DNA of 50,623 bases, from positions 1 through 50,623 of the forward strand of contig NZ_WWIR01000381.1 in assembly GCF_009863025.1 (NCBI RefSeq), given 5' to 3'. Within the stretch, counting starts at the first letter, position 1. Each line of letters opens with the position of its first letter. Of this stretch, positions 1 through 7,347 are shown in pieces. Both the position numbers and the translations under genes were made by a program. Source of the DNA: Streptomyces sp. SID4985. Lineage in GTDB: Bacteria > Actinomycetota > Actinomycetes > Streptomycetales > Streptomycetaceae. The notes under the pieces are model-generated. The model was not told where the DNA came from. It ran no database searches and worked only from the letters and a program-made list of their open reading frames with translations.

Positions 1-17
1 CGCCGCCCCCGCGCCCC

Positions 18-542
18 TCAGCAGCGCGCCACGTGCCGGTTCAGCAGTTCCCTGAAGCGGTCCACGTCCGCGTCGTCGGACAGGCCGTGTTTGGGGAGCA
101 TCGTGAAGCCCGTGGCGTTCTTGTCGTCGCTGGCCAGGACGAAGACGCGTTCCGTCTCGCGGTAGCGGGGCTGGGCCTGCCAGGTGACCGAGGTCGTGGT
201 GGTGTCGGTCGTCAGCGCGATCCCCTCCTCCGTCACCGTGACCCGCCATACACCCTGCCGTCCGGCCAGGCGCTGGATCTGGCGGGCCATCAGCCAGGGG
301 GACGACAGGATCATCAGCGGGACGGCCACGCTCCCCACCAGCAGCACGAGCGGCACGCCCGGCTTCCCTGTGGCCAGGAGGACGGCCTCCAGCACGAGGA
401 AGAACCCGGCGACGACGAAGAGGGCGCGCAGCCGCCGCCCCGTCCGGCTCATCCGCATCCGGGCTCGCAGCGCCGAGGTGAAGTCCTCCGCCACCGGCCG
501 GTAGGTCAGTTCCAGCACGTCCCCGGTCGTTTCCTTCTCCAT
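18..542 (-). CDS. YcxB-like membrane protein (copy 3 of tandem set)
   Basis: Predicted 174-aa small membrane protein. A soluble N-terminal stretch containing ELTYRP is followed by two hydrophobic segments at about residues 40-80, then a C-terminal domain with the pattern TWQAQPRYRET and FTMLPKHGL, which I recognise as the YcxB-like C-terminal fold. The molecular function of this family is unknown. ATG at 542 is preferred over GTG at 548 because AAGGAG lies five bases upstream of the ATG and overlaps the GTG. The paralogue upstream stops 15 bases before this start, so the two are probably co-transcribed. It is clearly homologous to the next two genes. Confidence 0.75.
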   Translation of the reverse strand: MEKETTGDVLELTYRPVAEDFTSALRARMRMSRTGRRLRALFVVAGFFLVLEAVLLATGKPGVPLVLLVGSVAVPLMILSSPWLMARQIQRLAGRQGVWRVTVTEEGIALTTDTTTTSVTWQAQPRYRETERVFVLASDDKNATGFTMLPKHGLSDDADVDRFRELLNRHVARC

Positions 543-556
543 GTCCACTCCTTGGT

Positions 557-1147
557 TCAGCAGCGCGTGAGGTGTCGGTCCAGCAGCGCGCGCAGCCGGT
601 CCACGTCCGCACGGTCGGGCAGGCCGTGCTTGGGGAGCGGGGTGAATCCCGTGGCGTTCCCGTCACCGCTGATCAGGACGAAGAGGCGGGGCGTCTCGCG
701 GTAGCGGGGCTGGGCCTGCCAGGTGATCGTCAGGTTGGTGGTGTCGCTCGCCAGCGTGACCCCGGTCTCCGTCACGGTGGCCCGCAGGACGCCCTGCCGC
801 GCGCTGTACTGGGCGATGCGGCGCCCCGCCAGCCGGGGAGAGAGGGGGAGCACCACGGAGAGGAACAGCATCATGATGCTCGCGCTCAGCGAGACATGTT
901 CCTTGACTCCGGCGATGTACAACGCGATCTGCGCCACGGCGACGCAGCCCACCACGAGAGGCACCCAGCGGAACAGCAACCCCAGGCGGCTCACCCGCAG
1001 CCGGGCCTCCAGCGCCGAGGTGTGGTCGGCGGCCTCCAGCCGGTACGTCAGCTCGACGACGTCCCCGACCGTCTCCCCGATGCCCCCGGCCGTCTCCCCG
1101 ACGGCATCCGGTTCCTTCTCCACAGCCCCACCCCTCTTCATGTCCAT
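557..1147 (-). CDS. YcxB-like membrane protein (copy 2 of tandem set)
   Basis: Predicted 196-aa paralogue of the neighbouring genes. It has the same order: an ELTYR motif (about residue 32), two hydrophobic helices (about residues 60-105), and a C-terminal domain with TWQAQPRYRET and FTPLPKHGL. The N-terminus is about 20 residues longer than copy 3 and has a degenerate VGET/IGET repeat. ATG at 1147 and ATG at 1141 are both possible. It lies 15 bases upstream of copy 3 on the same strand. The function is unknown; a membrane-anchored sensory or structural role would be a guess. Confidence 0.72.
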   Translation of the reverse strand: MDMKRGGAVEKEPDAVGETAGGIGETVGDVVELTYRLEAADHTSALEARLRVSRLGLLFRWVPLVVGCVAVAQIALYIAGVKEHVSLSASIMMLFLSVVLPLSPRLAGRRIAQYSARQGVLRATVTETGVTLASDTTNLTITWQAQPRYRETPRLFVLISGDGNATGFTPLPKHGLPDRADVDRLRALLDRHLTRC

Positions 1148-1227
1148 GACGGTGCGAGGGGATCGTAAGGCCGGACGATCTTCGGAAACGATCTCTTTGC
1201 GGCGCTCGAACGAGACCTTTGCGACGC

Positions 1228-1716
1228 TCAGCCGAGCCCCGCGTGCCGTTCCAGAAGGGCGCGCAGGCGCGCGGTGTCCGAGGACGTGGCCAGAGCCCGC
1301 TTCGGGAGGATCGTGAGACGGGGAGACGGCGGCTTGCCGCCGGTCAGGAGGAAGACGCGACGGGTCTCGCGGCAGCGCGGCCGGGTCGCCCAGCTGAACG
1401 TCCGCACCCGCTCACCGGCCGCCACCGTGACCCCCGTTTCCGCCACCGTCACCCGGACCGTGCCGTCACGGTCGGCGCGGCGCCAGTCGAACCAGGCCGT
1501 CACCAGCGGCGCGGCCAGCAGGAGCGTGCCGACGACGGCCCGCAGCACGATCCAGGGCACCGGATCGCCGCGGTGCCCCGTCCGCAGCGACCAGACCTCC
1601 TGCGCGACGTAGGCCCACTGGGCCGCGCCCAGGAACACGAGCCACCAGACCCGCTTCCTCCGCCAGGCCGCCGCCAGGAAGTCCCCCAGCAGCGGCCGGT
1701 ACGCCAGTTCCATCAC
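1228..1716 (-). CDS. YcxB-like membrane protein (copy 1 of tandem set)
   Basis: Predicted 162-aa protein, the most diverged of three tandem paralogues. It keeps ELAYRP at the N-terminus, one or two hydrophobic helices around residues 25-70, and a C-terminal part with FSWATRPRCRET and LTILPKRAL that aligns with the other copies. The start is either GTG at 1716 or the adjacent ATG at 1713. It begins 32 bases downstream of the uppS stop codon on the same strand, so it may be read from the uppS transcript. The function is unknown. Confidence 0.68.
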   Translation of the reverse strand: MMELAYRPLLGDFLAAAWRRKRVWWLVFLGAAQWAYVAQEVWSLRTGHRGDPVPWIVLRAVVGTLLLAAPLVTAWFDWRRADRDGTVRVTVAETGVTVAAGERVRTFSWATRPRCRETRRVFLLTGGKPPSPRLTILPKRALATSSDTARLRALLERHAGLG

Positions 1717-1748
1717 GCCCCCGTGTCCGCATCCGCCCCCGACACCGG

Positions 1749-2603
1749 TCAGGCGTCGGCCGAGTCGTCGCCCCTCATCGCCGCCTCCATGGCGAGCAGT
1801 TCCTCGTTCGGGACGGCGCCGCCGAAGCGGCGGTCGCGGGAGGCGAACTCGACGCAGGCGCGCCAGAGATCACGCCGGTCGAAGTCGGGCCACAGCACGT
1901 CCTGGAAGACCATCTCGGCGTAGGCGCTCTGCCAGAGAAGGTAGTTGGAGGTGCGCTGCTCGCCGCTGGGGCGCAGGAAGAGGTCGACGTCCGGCATGTC
2001 CGGGTAGTACATGTACTTCTGGAGCGTCTTCTCGCTGACCTTGGACGGGTCGAGGCGGCCCGCCTTCACGTCCTCCGCCATGGCCTGCGCCGCGTCCGCG
2101 ATCTCGGCGCGGCCGCCGTAGTTCATGCAGAAGTACAGGGTCAGCCGGTCGTTGTCCTTGGTCTGCTCCTGCGCGATCTGGAGCTCCTTGGCGACCGACT
2201 TCCACAGCTTGGGCATACGGCCCACCCACCGCACCCGGATGCCCAGTTCGTCGAGCTGGTCGCGGGTCTTGCGGATGAAGTCGCGGTTGAAGTTCATGAG
2301 GAAGCGCACCTCGTCGGGCGACCGCTTCCAGTTCTCGGTGGAGAAGGCGTAGAGGGAGATGTTGCGCACGCCGGCCTCGATGGAGCCCTGGAGCACGTCG
2401 AGCACGCGCTCGGCGCCCACCTTGTGCCCCTCGGTGCGCGGCAGCCCGCGCTCCTTGGCCCAGCGTCCGTTGCCGTCCATGACGATCGCGACGTGCTCGG
2501 GGATCAGCTCACCGGGAAGCTTCGGCGCACGCGCGCCCGAGGGGTGCGGCTCGGGCGCCTTGTACTCGCGCTGCCGCCGCCCCAGAAATCCGCGTACGAC
2601 CAT
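1749..2603 (-). CDS. uppS: Isoprenyl transferase (undecaprenyl diphosphate synthase family)
   Basis: Predicted 284-aa cis-prenyltransferase that condenses isopentenyl diphosphate onto an allylic diphosphate to make the long-chain polyprenyl carrier for cell-wall synthesis. It acts at the cytoplasmic face of the membrane. Family signatures are clear: the diphosphate-binding MDGNGRWA near residues 42-49, YAFSTENWKR around 85-95, YGGRAEI near 160, and the C-terminal RPSGEQRTSNYLLWQ and WPDF. Length is normal. It lies 32 bases downstream of the recO stop on the same strand, an arrangement I know from other Streptomyces. Actinomycetes often carry two such enzymes, so the exact chain length made is uncertain. 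Confidence 0.93.
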   Translation of the reverse strand: MVVRGFLGRRQREYKAPEPHPSGARAPKLPGELIPEHVAIVMDGNGRWAKERGLPRTEGHKVGAERVLDVLQGSIEAGVRNISLYAFSTENWKRSPDEVRFLMNFNRDFIRKTRDQLDELGIRVRWVGRMPKLWKSVAKELQIAQEQTKDNDRLTLYFCMNYGGRAEIADAAQAMAEDVKAGRLDPSKVSEKTLQKYMYYPDMPDVDLFLRPSGEQRTSNYLLWQSAYAEMVFQDVLWPDFDRRDLWRACVEFASRDRRFGGAVPNEELLAMEAAMRGDDSADA

Positions 2604-2635
2604 GTGCTTCTCGTCTCCTCAGCCGTGCTAGCCGC

Positions 2636-3382
2636 TTACTTCTCTACGTATCGAAGGGAGCGCAGCCCACGCTCCAGATGCCAGTGCAGATAGGCGGACA
2701 CCAGGCCGCTCCCCTCGCGGACGTGCCGCGCCTCGGCCGCGTCCGCCGTCTCCCAGTCTCCCGTAAGCAGCGCGGCGAGCAGCACCAGGGTCTGCGGGGA
2801 CGGTACGACACTGCCCGCGACCCGGCAGTCCACGCAGACCGAGCCGCCCGCGGCGACCGAGAAGAACCGGTTCGGTCCGGGCATTCCGCAGCGTGCGCAG
2901 TCCCCGAAGCTGGGCGCGTAGCCGTTGACCGCGAGCGAGCGGAGCAGGAACGCGTCGAGGACGAGATGCGGGGCGTGCTCACCGCGCGCGAGGGTGCGCA
3001 GGGCGCCGACGAGGAGCAGATACTGCTGCACCGCCGGTTCGCCCTCGTGGTCGGTGAACCGCTCGGCCGTCTCCAGCATGGCCGTGCCGGCGGTGTAGCG
3101 GGCGTAGTCGGTGACGATCCCGCCGCCGTACGGCGCGATGGTCTCGCTCTGGGTGCACAGCGGCAGGCCGCGCCCGATCAGCTCGCTGCCGCGCGCGAAG
3201 AACTGCACGTCCACGTGCGAGAACGGCTCCAGGCGCGCCCCGAACTTCGACTTCGTGCGCCGTACCCCACGCGCCACGGCCCGCACCCGCCCGTGTCCGC
3301 GCGTGAGCAGGGTGATGATCCGGTCCGCCTCACCGAGTTTCTGGGTGCGCAGCACGATGCCGTCGTCGCGGAACAGACTCAT
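2636..3382 (-). CDS. recO: DNA repair protein RecO
   Basis: Predicted 248-aa recombination mediator that helps load RecA at gaps in the RecF pathway. The N-terminal OB-fold begins SLFRDDGIVLRTQKLGEADR and is followed by RGVRRTKSKFGARLEPF. A zinc finger is visible as CARC and, after about 20 residues, CVDC. An in-frame start 18 bases upstream exists, but ATG at 3382 matches the usual N-terminus MSLFRDDG. It precedes uppS on the same strand. A short tandem repeat lies just upstream. Confidence 0.93.
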   Translation of the reverse strand: MSLFRDDGIVLRTQKLGEADRIITLLTRGHGRVRAVARGVRRTKSKFGARLEPFSHVDVQFFARGSELIGRGLPLCTQSETIAPYGGGIVTDYARYTAGTAMLETAERFTDHEGEPAVQQYLLLVGALRTLARGEHAPHLVLDAFLLRSLAVNGYAPSFGDCARCGMPGPNRFFSVAAGGSVCVDCRVAGSVVPSPQTLVLLAALLTGDWETADAAEARHVREGSGLVSAYLHWHLERGLRSLRYVEK

Positions 3383-3420
3383 GGGGCCATTCTCGCGCAC
3401 GCGTCCGGTGCGCAGGCCCG

Positions 3421-3462
3421 GTCCCCATGCTTCAGTCCCCGTGCTTCAGTCCCCGTGCTTCA
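3421..3462. repeat. Three tandem copies of a 14-bp unit
   Basis: The unit GTCCCCGTGCTTCA occurs at 3421-3434 (with A for G at position 7), 3435-3448 and 3449-3462. The third copy ends exactly on the stop codon of the minus-strand gene at 3460-4419, so copy-number change would alter the spacing to recO but not the protein. Confidence 0.95.
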
Positions 3463-4419
3463 GGACACGGCGGGCTCCGGGCCACCGTCCGGGGAACCGC
3501 CCTCCCCCGCGTTCCACAGTTCGTTGAACCGCCTGATCCGCTGCTGTACGTCGTCCTCGCGGGCGTTCACGGTCGTCCAGGAGTTCACGCTGAGCTGGTC
3601 GGCGCCGATCTCGTAGGACAGGGCCCCGTCGAAGATGATGAAGTCGATCATCTTGCCGCGCCGGGCGTGCAGCGGGAGCGAGGAGAGGGCCACCACGCGG
3701 ACCTCGATGTGCACGTCCCGCTGTTCCTTGAAGACGTCGGCCAGGCGCGGGATGTCCTCGGGAGCCCGGACGACGAACAGCCGCCTGACCTTGATCCCGC
3801 GCGCGTCGATCGCCTCGCGCTGGGACTCCAGATAGCGTCCGGCGGGCTCGGTGCTCCAGAAGTTCTGGTCGACGGAGGTGCTGATCGCGTCGATGCTCCG
3901 CTGGGCGCACTTGGTGAGGCTGAGCAGCCAGTCGTGGTTCTCGCCGGGGCACTCGGCGGTGAGGTTGGTGAGGTCGTCCATCTGGAGGGCGAGCCGGTTG
4001 ATCTCCTCGTGCGCGAAGTCGTGCAGGATCTCGGGGCCGGTGGAGACGACCAGGGTGGCGCTCTCGGCGAGCCGGGGCACCGCGTCGCCGCGCAGCTTCT
4101 CGACCTCGTTGAAGAGCTTGGTGGCCCGGCCGATGTCCACGAAGCGTTTGTCGACGGAGCTCTTCAGGTCGTTCAGCTGGTGCGCGAAGGTCACCATGAA
4201 CTGCACGATCAGTACCGCGCCCCCGCACAGCACCGAGAGGACCAGTTGCCACACGTCCTCGGCGGTGGGGGCGAGCACCGTGGTCAGTACGTACACCACG
4301 CCGCCCGCCACGACCGTGACCAGCAGTTTCTGCAATAACCGGCGGCCCGCGTCCTCCCGGCCCCCGGTGTCGGAGACCTGGTGGCCGTGGTGGCCGCGCG
4401 TGGTGATCGTTCCTGTCAT
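3460..4419 (-). CDS. Two-helix membrane protein of unknown function, last gene of the SCO2521-2525-like operon
   Basis: Predicted 319-aa protein. After a short hydrophilic start come two transmembrane helices (about residues 30-52 and 57-80), a helical region (FAHQLNDLKSSVDKRF and following, possibly coiled coil), and a C-terminal soluble domain with YLESQREAIDARGIKVRRLFVV and IDFIIFDGALSYEI. The tail recalls domains found with phospholipase-D-like folds in actinomycetes, but no HKD motif is present, so I do not claim an enzyme. The start has GGAG seven bases upstream. It begins 57 bases after the stop of the SCO2521-like gene on the same strand and may be part of that operon. Confidence 0.7.
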   Translation of the reverse strand: MTGTITTRGHHGHQVSDTGGREDAGRRLLQKLLVTVVAGGVVYVLTTVLAPTAEDVWQLVLSVLCGGAVLIVQFMVTFAHQLNDLKSSVDKRFVDIGRATKLFNEVEKLRGDAVPRLAESATLVVSTGPEILHDFAHEEINRLALQMDDLTNLTAECPGENHDWLLSLTKCAQRSIDAISTSVDQNFWSTEPAGRYLESQREAIDARGIKVRRLFVVRAPEDIPRLADVFKEQRDVHIEVRVVALSSLPLHARRGKMIDFIIFDGALSYEIGADQLSVNSWTTVNAREDDVQQRIRRFNELWNAGEGGSPDGGPEPAVS

Positions 4420-4476
4420 CCCGCTTCTCCCCCCGTCGGGATCATGTGGGCTTCCGTATGAATTCAGGAGACCGGT

Positions 4477-5442
4477 TCAGGAGGCGGCCAGGGCGGCGGC
4501 CTCCCGGTGCAGCAGGGCCCGCAGGGCCAGCTGGTCGCGGACGCGCTGTACGAGGTTGTGCCACTGACGGCTGAAGCCGGGGTGCTGCTCCAGGGTGTGC
4601 CAGAGCGGGCCGAGCGCCGGGTCGACGCGGGCCATGGGCATCCAGAGGTGGAGCAGGTGGTCGACGAGCGGGCGCAGCACCTTGAGGGCGGCGGCGCCGT
4701 CGGCCCGGGCGAGCGGCAGTCCGTCGAGTTTCTGGCTGACGGTGGTCAGCAGCCAGTCGTGCAGGGCCAGGTCCTCGCAGAACCCGGCGACGGCGGCGGG
4801 CGCCAGGTCCTCAGGGACGCTCAGTTCCGCGGTGCGCAGTCCGTCGGTGTCGTCGACGGTGAGGCTCACGAGCCGGGCCGGTGTCCCGGCGGGGGCGGGC
4901 AGGGCGACCCACCTGAGCCGGGTGGTGGGGGTGCGCAGGGGGGTGTCGTGGTCGAGGAGGCGGTGGTTGCGGGAGATCCGGGCCAGCATGCCCTCGGCGA
5001 CCGAGCCGGTGTCGAGCAGGTCGGGGGCGTGCGTCTCGCGCAGGAAGCCGTCGGCGACCGCCCGGACCGGGAGCTTTCCGAGCGGGACGAGGACGCCGGG
5101 GTGGACGAGGTACTCGCCCCAGGGGCGGCGCCGGTCGGGCCCGCTCGCGGAGGCGGCGAAGTGGGCCGTGGCCTGGAGCACCCGGCCCTCGGTGAGGGCG
5201 GCGCGGGCGGCGAGGGTGCCGATGGCGCGGGCCTTGGCGCCGTTGACGGCGGGGAGGCGGCAGTCGACGCCGGTGAGTACGACCGGGGAGAGGGCGTGCG
5301 GGTTGGGGCGCCGGGAGAGGCGGACGCGTTCGTCGGGGCGCAGCCGCAGCAGCCGTTCGGCGGTGCGCTCGCCGACCGCGTCGCGGGTGGGCAGCAGACA
5401 GGTGCGGACCTCGCCGCACATCAGGGCCGGGGCGGCGGCCAT
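4477..5442 (-). CDS. SCO2521-family protein (function unknown)
   Basis: Predicted 321-aa soluble protein with no catalytic motif I recognise. I match it from memory to the SCO2521 family of streptomycetes. The N-terminus has MCGEVRTCLLPTRDAV and a following RLSRRPNPHALSP; the middle is rich in Pro, Ala and Arg; the C-terminal third is predicted helical (SVPEDLAPAAVAGFCEDLALH onward). The start codon lies one base after the stop of the SCO2522-like gene, so the two must be translated from one message. It is always found, as far as I recall, with the ParA-like and methyltransferase genes upstream here, which points to a shared but unknown role. Confidence 0.8.
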   Translation of the reverse strand: MAAAPALMCGEVRTCLLPTRDAVGERTAERLLRLRPDERVRLSRRPNPHALSPVVLTGVDCRLPAVNGAKARAIGTLAARAALTEGRVLQATAHFAASASGPDRRRPWGEYLVHPGVLVPLGKLPVRAVADGFLRETHAPDLLDTGSVAEGMLARISRNHRLLDHDTPLRTPTTRLRWVALPAPAGTPARLVSLTVDDTDGLRTAELSVPEDLAPAAVAGFCEDLALHDWLLTTVSQKLDGLPLARADGAAALKVLRPLVDHLLHLWMPMARVDPALGPLWHTLEQHPGFSRQWHNLVQRVRDQLALRALLHREAAALAAS

Positions 5443-5443
5443 G

Positions 5444-6430
5444 TCAGAGCCCCGGCGGGAAGAGGTAGGAGGTGCGTTCCGCGACGCCCTCGGGGAGGGT
5501 GACCTTCTCCTGGCGGGCCCGCTCCACGGCCTGCCCGACCGCGTCGGCGTCGACGTGGACCTGGCCGAGGATGACGCGTACGGCGTGTTCGACGGGCAGG
5601 AAGCGGACCGGGAGCACGCTGCACGTGTAGTAGGCGGTGAAGGGCGGCGCGGCCGGGTTGAGCCGGAGCAGGGGCGGCAGCGCGTCCCAGTCGTCGGGGA
5701 AGGGCAGGTCCCGCTCCCAGGGGGTCGGGGTGAGGACGGCGCGGCCGTCGTCGCGCAGCAGCCCGAGCCGGGCCAGTTGCCAGACGGCGGCGAGGAAGGC
5801 GCAGGACCAGGTGCGGTGGGGGCCGTTGTCGTCCCAGAGTTCGACGTCGACGAAGACGGAGTGGCCGCGCGCCTCGGTCTCGGCGGGCGGCTGCCAGGCG
5901 CTGTCGGCGTCGAGGGCGGCGGAGGTGCGCCGGGTGGGCGCGCGGCGGCCGTTGGTGAGCCAGCCGGTACGGCTGACGGGCGGCCGGAAGCCGTTGCTGC
6001 CGGGCGGGGGCGACTCGACGAGCCGCTGCATCACGGACTCGGCGAGTCCGGCCCGGTCGGGGCGGGCGGGGTCGGCGAGCGCGCAGCCGGACTCGCGGGC
6101 GAGGTAGTCGATGGTGAGCCCGGCCCGCTCGGCGGACTCCAGCAGGGTGGGCACGAGCTTGGCCGGGGTGGACAGCCGGCTGAAGTAGTCGTCGATGAGG
6201 AAACAGGTGCTGATCCGGGGCCGTTTGCCGTCGGGCAGGGTGGCGGCCCAGGCGCGGGCGGTGTCGGCCCAGGGGCGTACGGCGGTGAAGTGGCGGGTCA
6301 GCCGGTCGGCACCCTCGGCGAAGTCCTCCATGTACAAGTGGCCGAGTTCCAGGGAGAGATGGGAGTACGGCACGGACGCGGTGACCGGGTCGGCGCTGGT
6401 CTCCCGGAAGACGGCGGCGGCCTCCGTCAC
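5444..6430 (-). CDS. SCO2522-family protein (function unknown)
   Basis: Predicted 328-aa protein. The N-terminal half contains LSLELGHLYMEDFAEG, WAATLPDGKRPRISTCFLIDDYF and LARESGCALADP; the C-terminal half contains HSVFVDVELWDDNGPHRTWSC and YTCSVLPVRFLPVEHAVR. Repeated acidic dyads (IDDYF, ELWDD) could bind a metal, but there is no known motif to support a reaction. GTG at 6430 overlaps the stop of the P-loop gene (GTGA), so translation is probably coupled. Family assignment to SCO2522 is from memory. Confidence 0.8.
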   Translation of the reverse strand: MTEAAAVFRETSADPVTASVPYSHLSLELGHLYMEDFAEGADRLTRHFTAVRPWADTARAWAATLPDGKRPRISTCFLIDDYFSRLSTPAKLVPTLLESAERAGLTIDYLARESGCALADPARPDRAGLAESVMQRLVESPPPGSNGFRPPVSRTGWLTNGRRAPTRRTSAALDADSAWQPPAETEARGHSVFVDVELWDDNGPHRTWSCAFLAAVWQLARLGLLRDDGRAVLTPTPWERDLPFPDDWDALPPLLRLNPAAPPFTAYYTCSVLPVRFLPVEHAVRVILGQVHVDADAVGQAVERARQEKVTLPEGVAERTSYLFPPGL

Positions 6431-7344
6431 AGTTGCCCCCAGTGCTTGTCGTCGGTGAGCCGCTCGGCCAGCTCCACCAGGGCCTGCCGGGTGGCGAAGT
6501 TGGCGATCTTGCTGTCGAGCACGTCCTCGTCGGTGATGAGCTGCTCGCGCATCTGGAGCACGGGTTCCAGCGGGATCGAGGCGAGGGCGCGGGTCTTGCC
6601 GATGCCGAGGGACGCGGCGAGTTCCTCAAGTCGCTTGTCGCACTGGCGCATCCAGGCGTACTGCGCGGCGGGCATCTGGGCCCACTGCGGGGACTCCAGG
6701 TCGGGTACGGCGGCCCGGACGAAGCGGACCGAGCCGAGCAGCGAGGTGCGGTCGTGGCCCATGGCGATGCCGGAGCCGAGGATGCCCTGGCGGCCGGAGA
6801 GGAGTTCGGCGGCGGCCATGACGTGCTGCCGGGTCCAGCGGTGGTAGAGCAGCCAGCGGGATCGGATGTGCCGCAGTTCCTCGCGGGCGGTGGCGGTCAG
6901 GGCGAGGTCCATGGCGTAGCTGCGCCCGGCGCTGAGGTCGATCACCACGAGGTCGAACTCGCGGTGCAGGCGCAGGAAGAGGTCGACGCAGCGGTGCAGG
7001 TTGTCCTCGTCGGTGACGAACTCGCCGCCGCCCCGGTCGCCGGGGAAGAGGACGAGGCGTCCGGAGCCGCTGGGGCGGTCGCTGAGGACGGGGTGCTCGG
7101 TGCGGTTCCACACGTCGATGCGCAGGGGTTCGCCGGTCTTGCCCTTGAGGTAGGCGTGCAGACCGCGGCCCTCGGCCTCCTCCATGACGTCGGGGGTGTC
7201 GAAGACGGCGGTGGCGGTGGGCGAGCCGAAGTCGAAGTCGAGGTAGCAGACGTCGTCGCCGTCGAGGGCGCGTCGGTAGGCGAGGTTGGCACTGGTGACG
7301 GAGCGCCCGGTGCCTCCCTTGTCGGAGGCGGCGAAGACGAGCAC
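6427..7344 (-). CDS. ParA/MinD-like protein with variant P-loop (SCO2523 family)
   Basis: Predicted 305-aa member of the deviant Walker A NTPase superfamily. The N-terminus reads SDKGGTGRSVTSANLA: the signature lysine (K9) is kept, but the lysine that normally contacts the phosphates is Arg (R14). A Walker-A' -like DFDFGSPTA follows at about residues 36-44 and a hydrophobic strand ending VVIDLSAGRS at about 132-141, which corresponds to the Walker B/switch II region. In ParA/MinD relatives ATP-dependent dimers position cargo on the nucleoid or membrane; whether this one hydrolyses ATP is doubtful. Start is GTG at 7344, three bases after the upstream stop. It sits in the middle of the five-gene operon. 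Confidence 0.85.
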   Translation of the reverse strand: MLVFAASDKGGTGRSVTSANLAYRRALDGDDVCYLDFDFGSPTATAVFDTPDVMEEAEGRGLHAYLKGKTGEPLRIDVWNRTEHPVLSDRPSGSGRLVLFPGDRGGGEFVTDEDNLHRCVDLFLRLHREFDLVVIDLSAGRSYAMDLALTATAREELRHIRSRWLLYHRWTRQHVMAAAELLSGRQGILGSGIAMGHDRTSLLGSVRFVRAAVPDLESPQWAQMPAAQYAWMRQCDKRLEELAASLGIGKTRALASIPLEPVLQMREQLITDEDVLDSKIANFATRQALVELAERLTDDKHWGQL

Positions 7345-7347
7345 GAC

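Noticed and set aside
3421..3462. Short tandem repeat as a CRISPR array
   Set aside because: Contiguous 14-bp units with no spacers and no cas genes.
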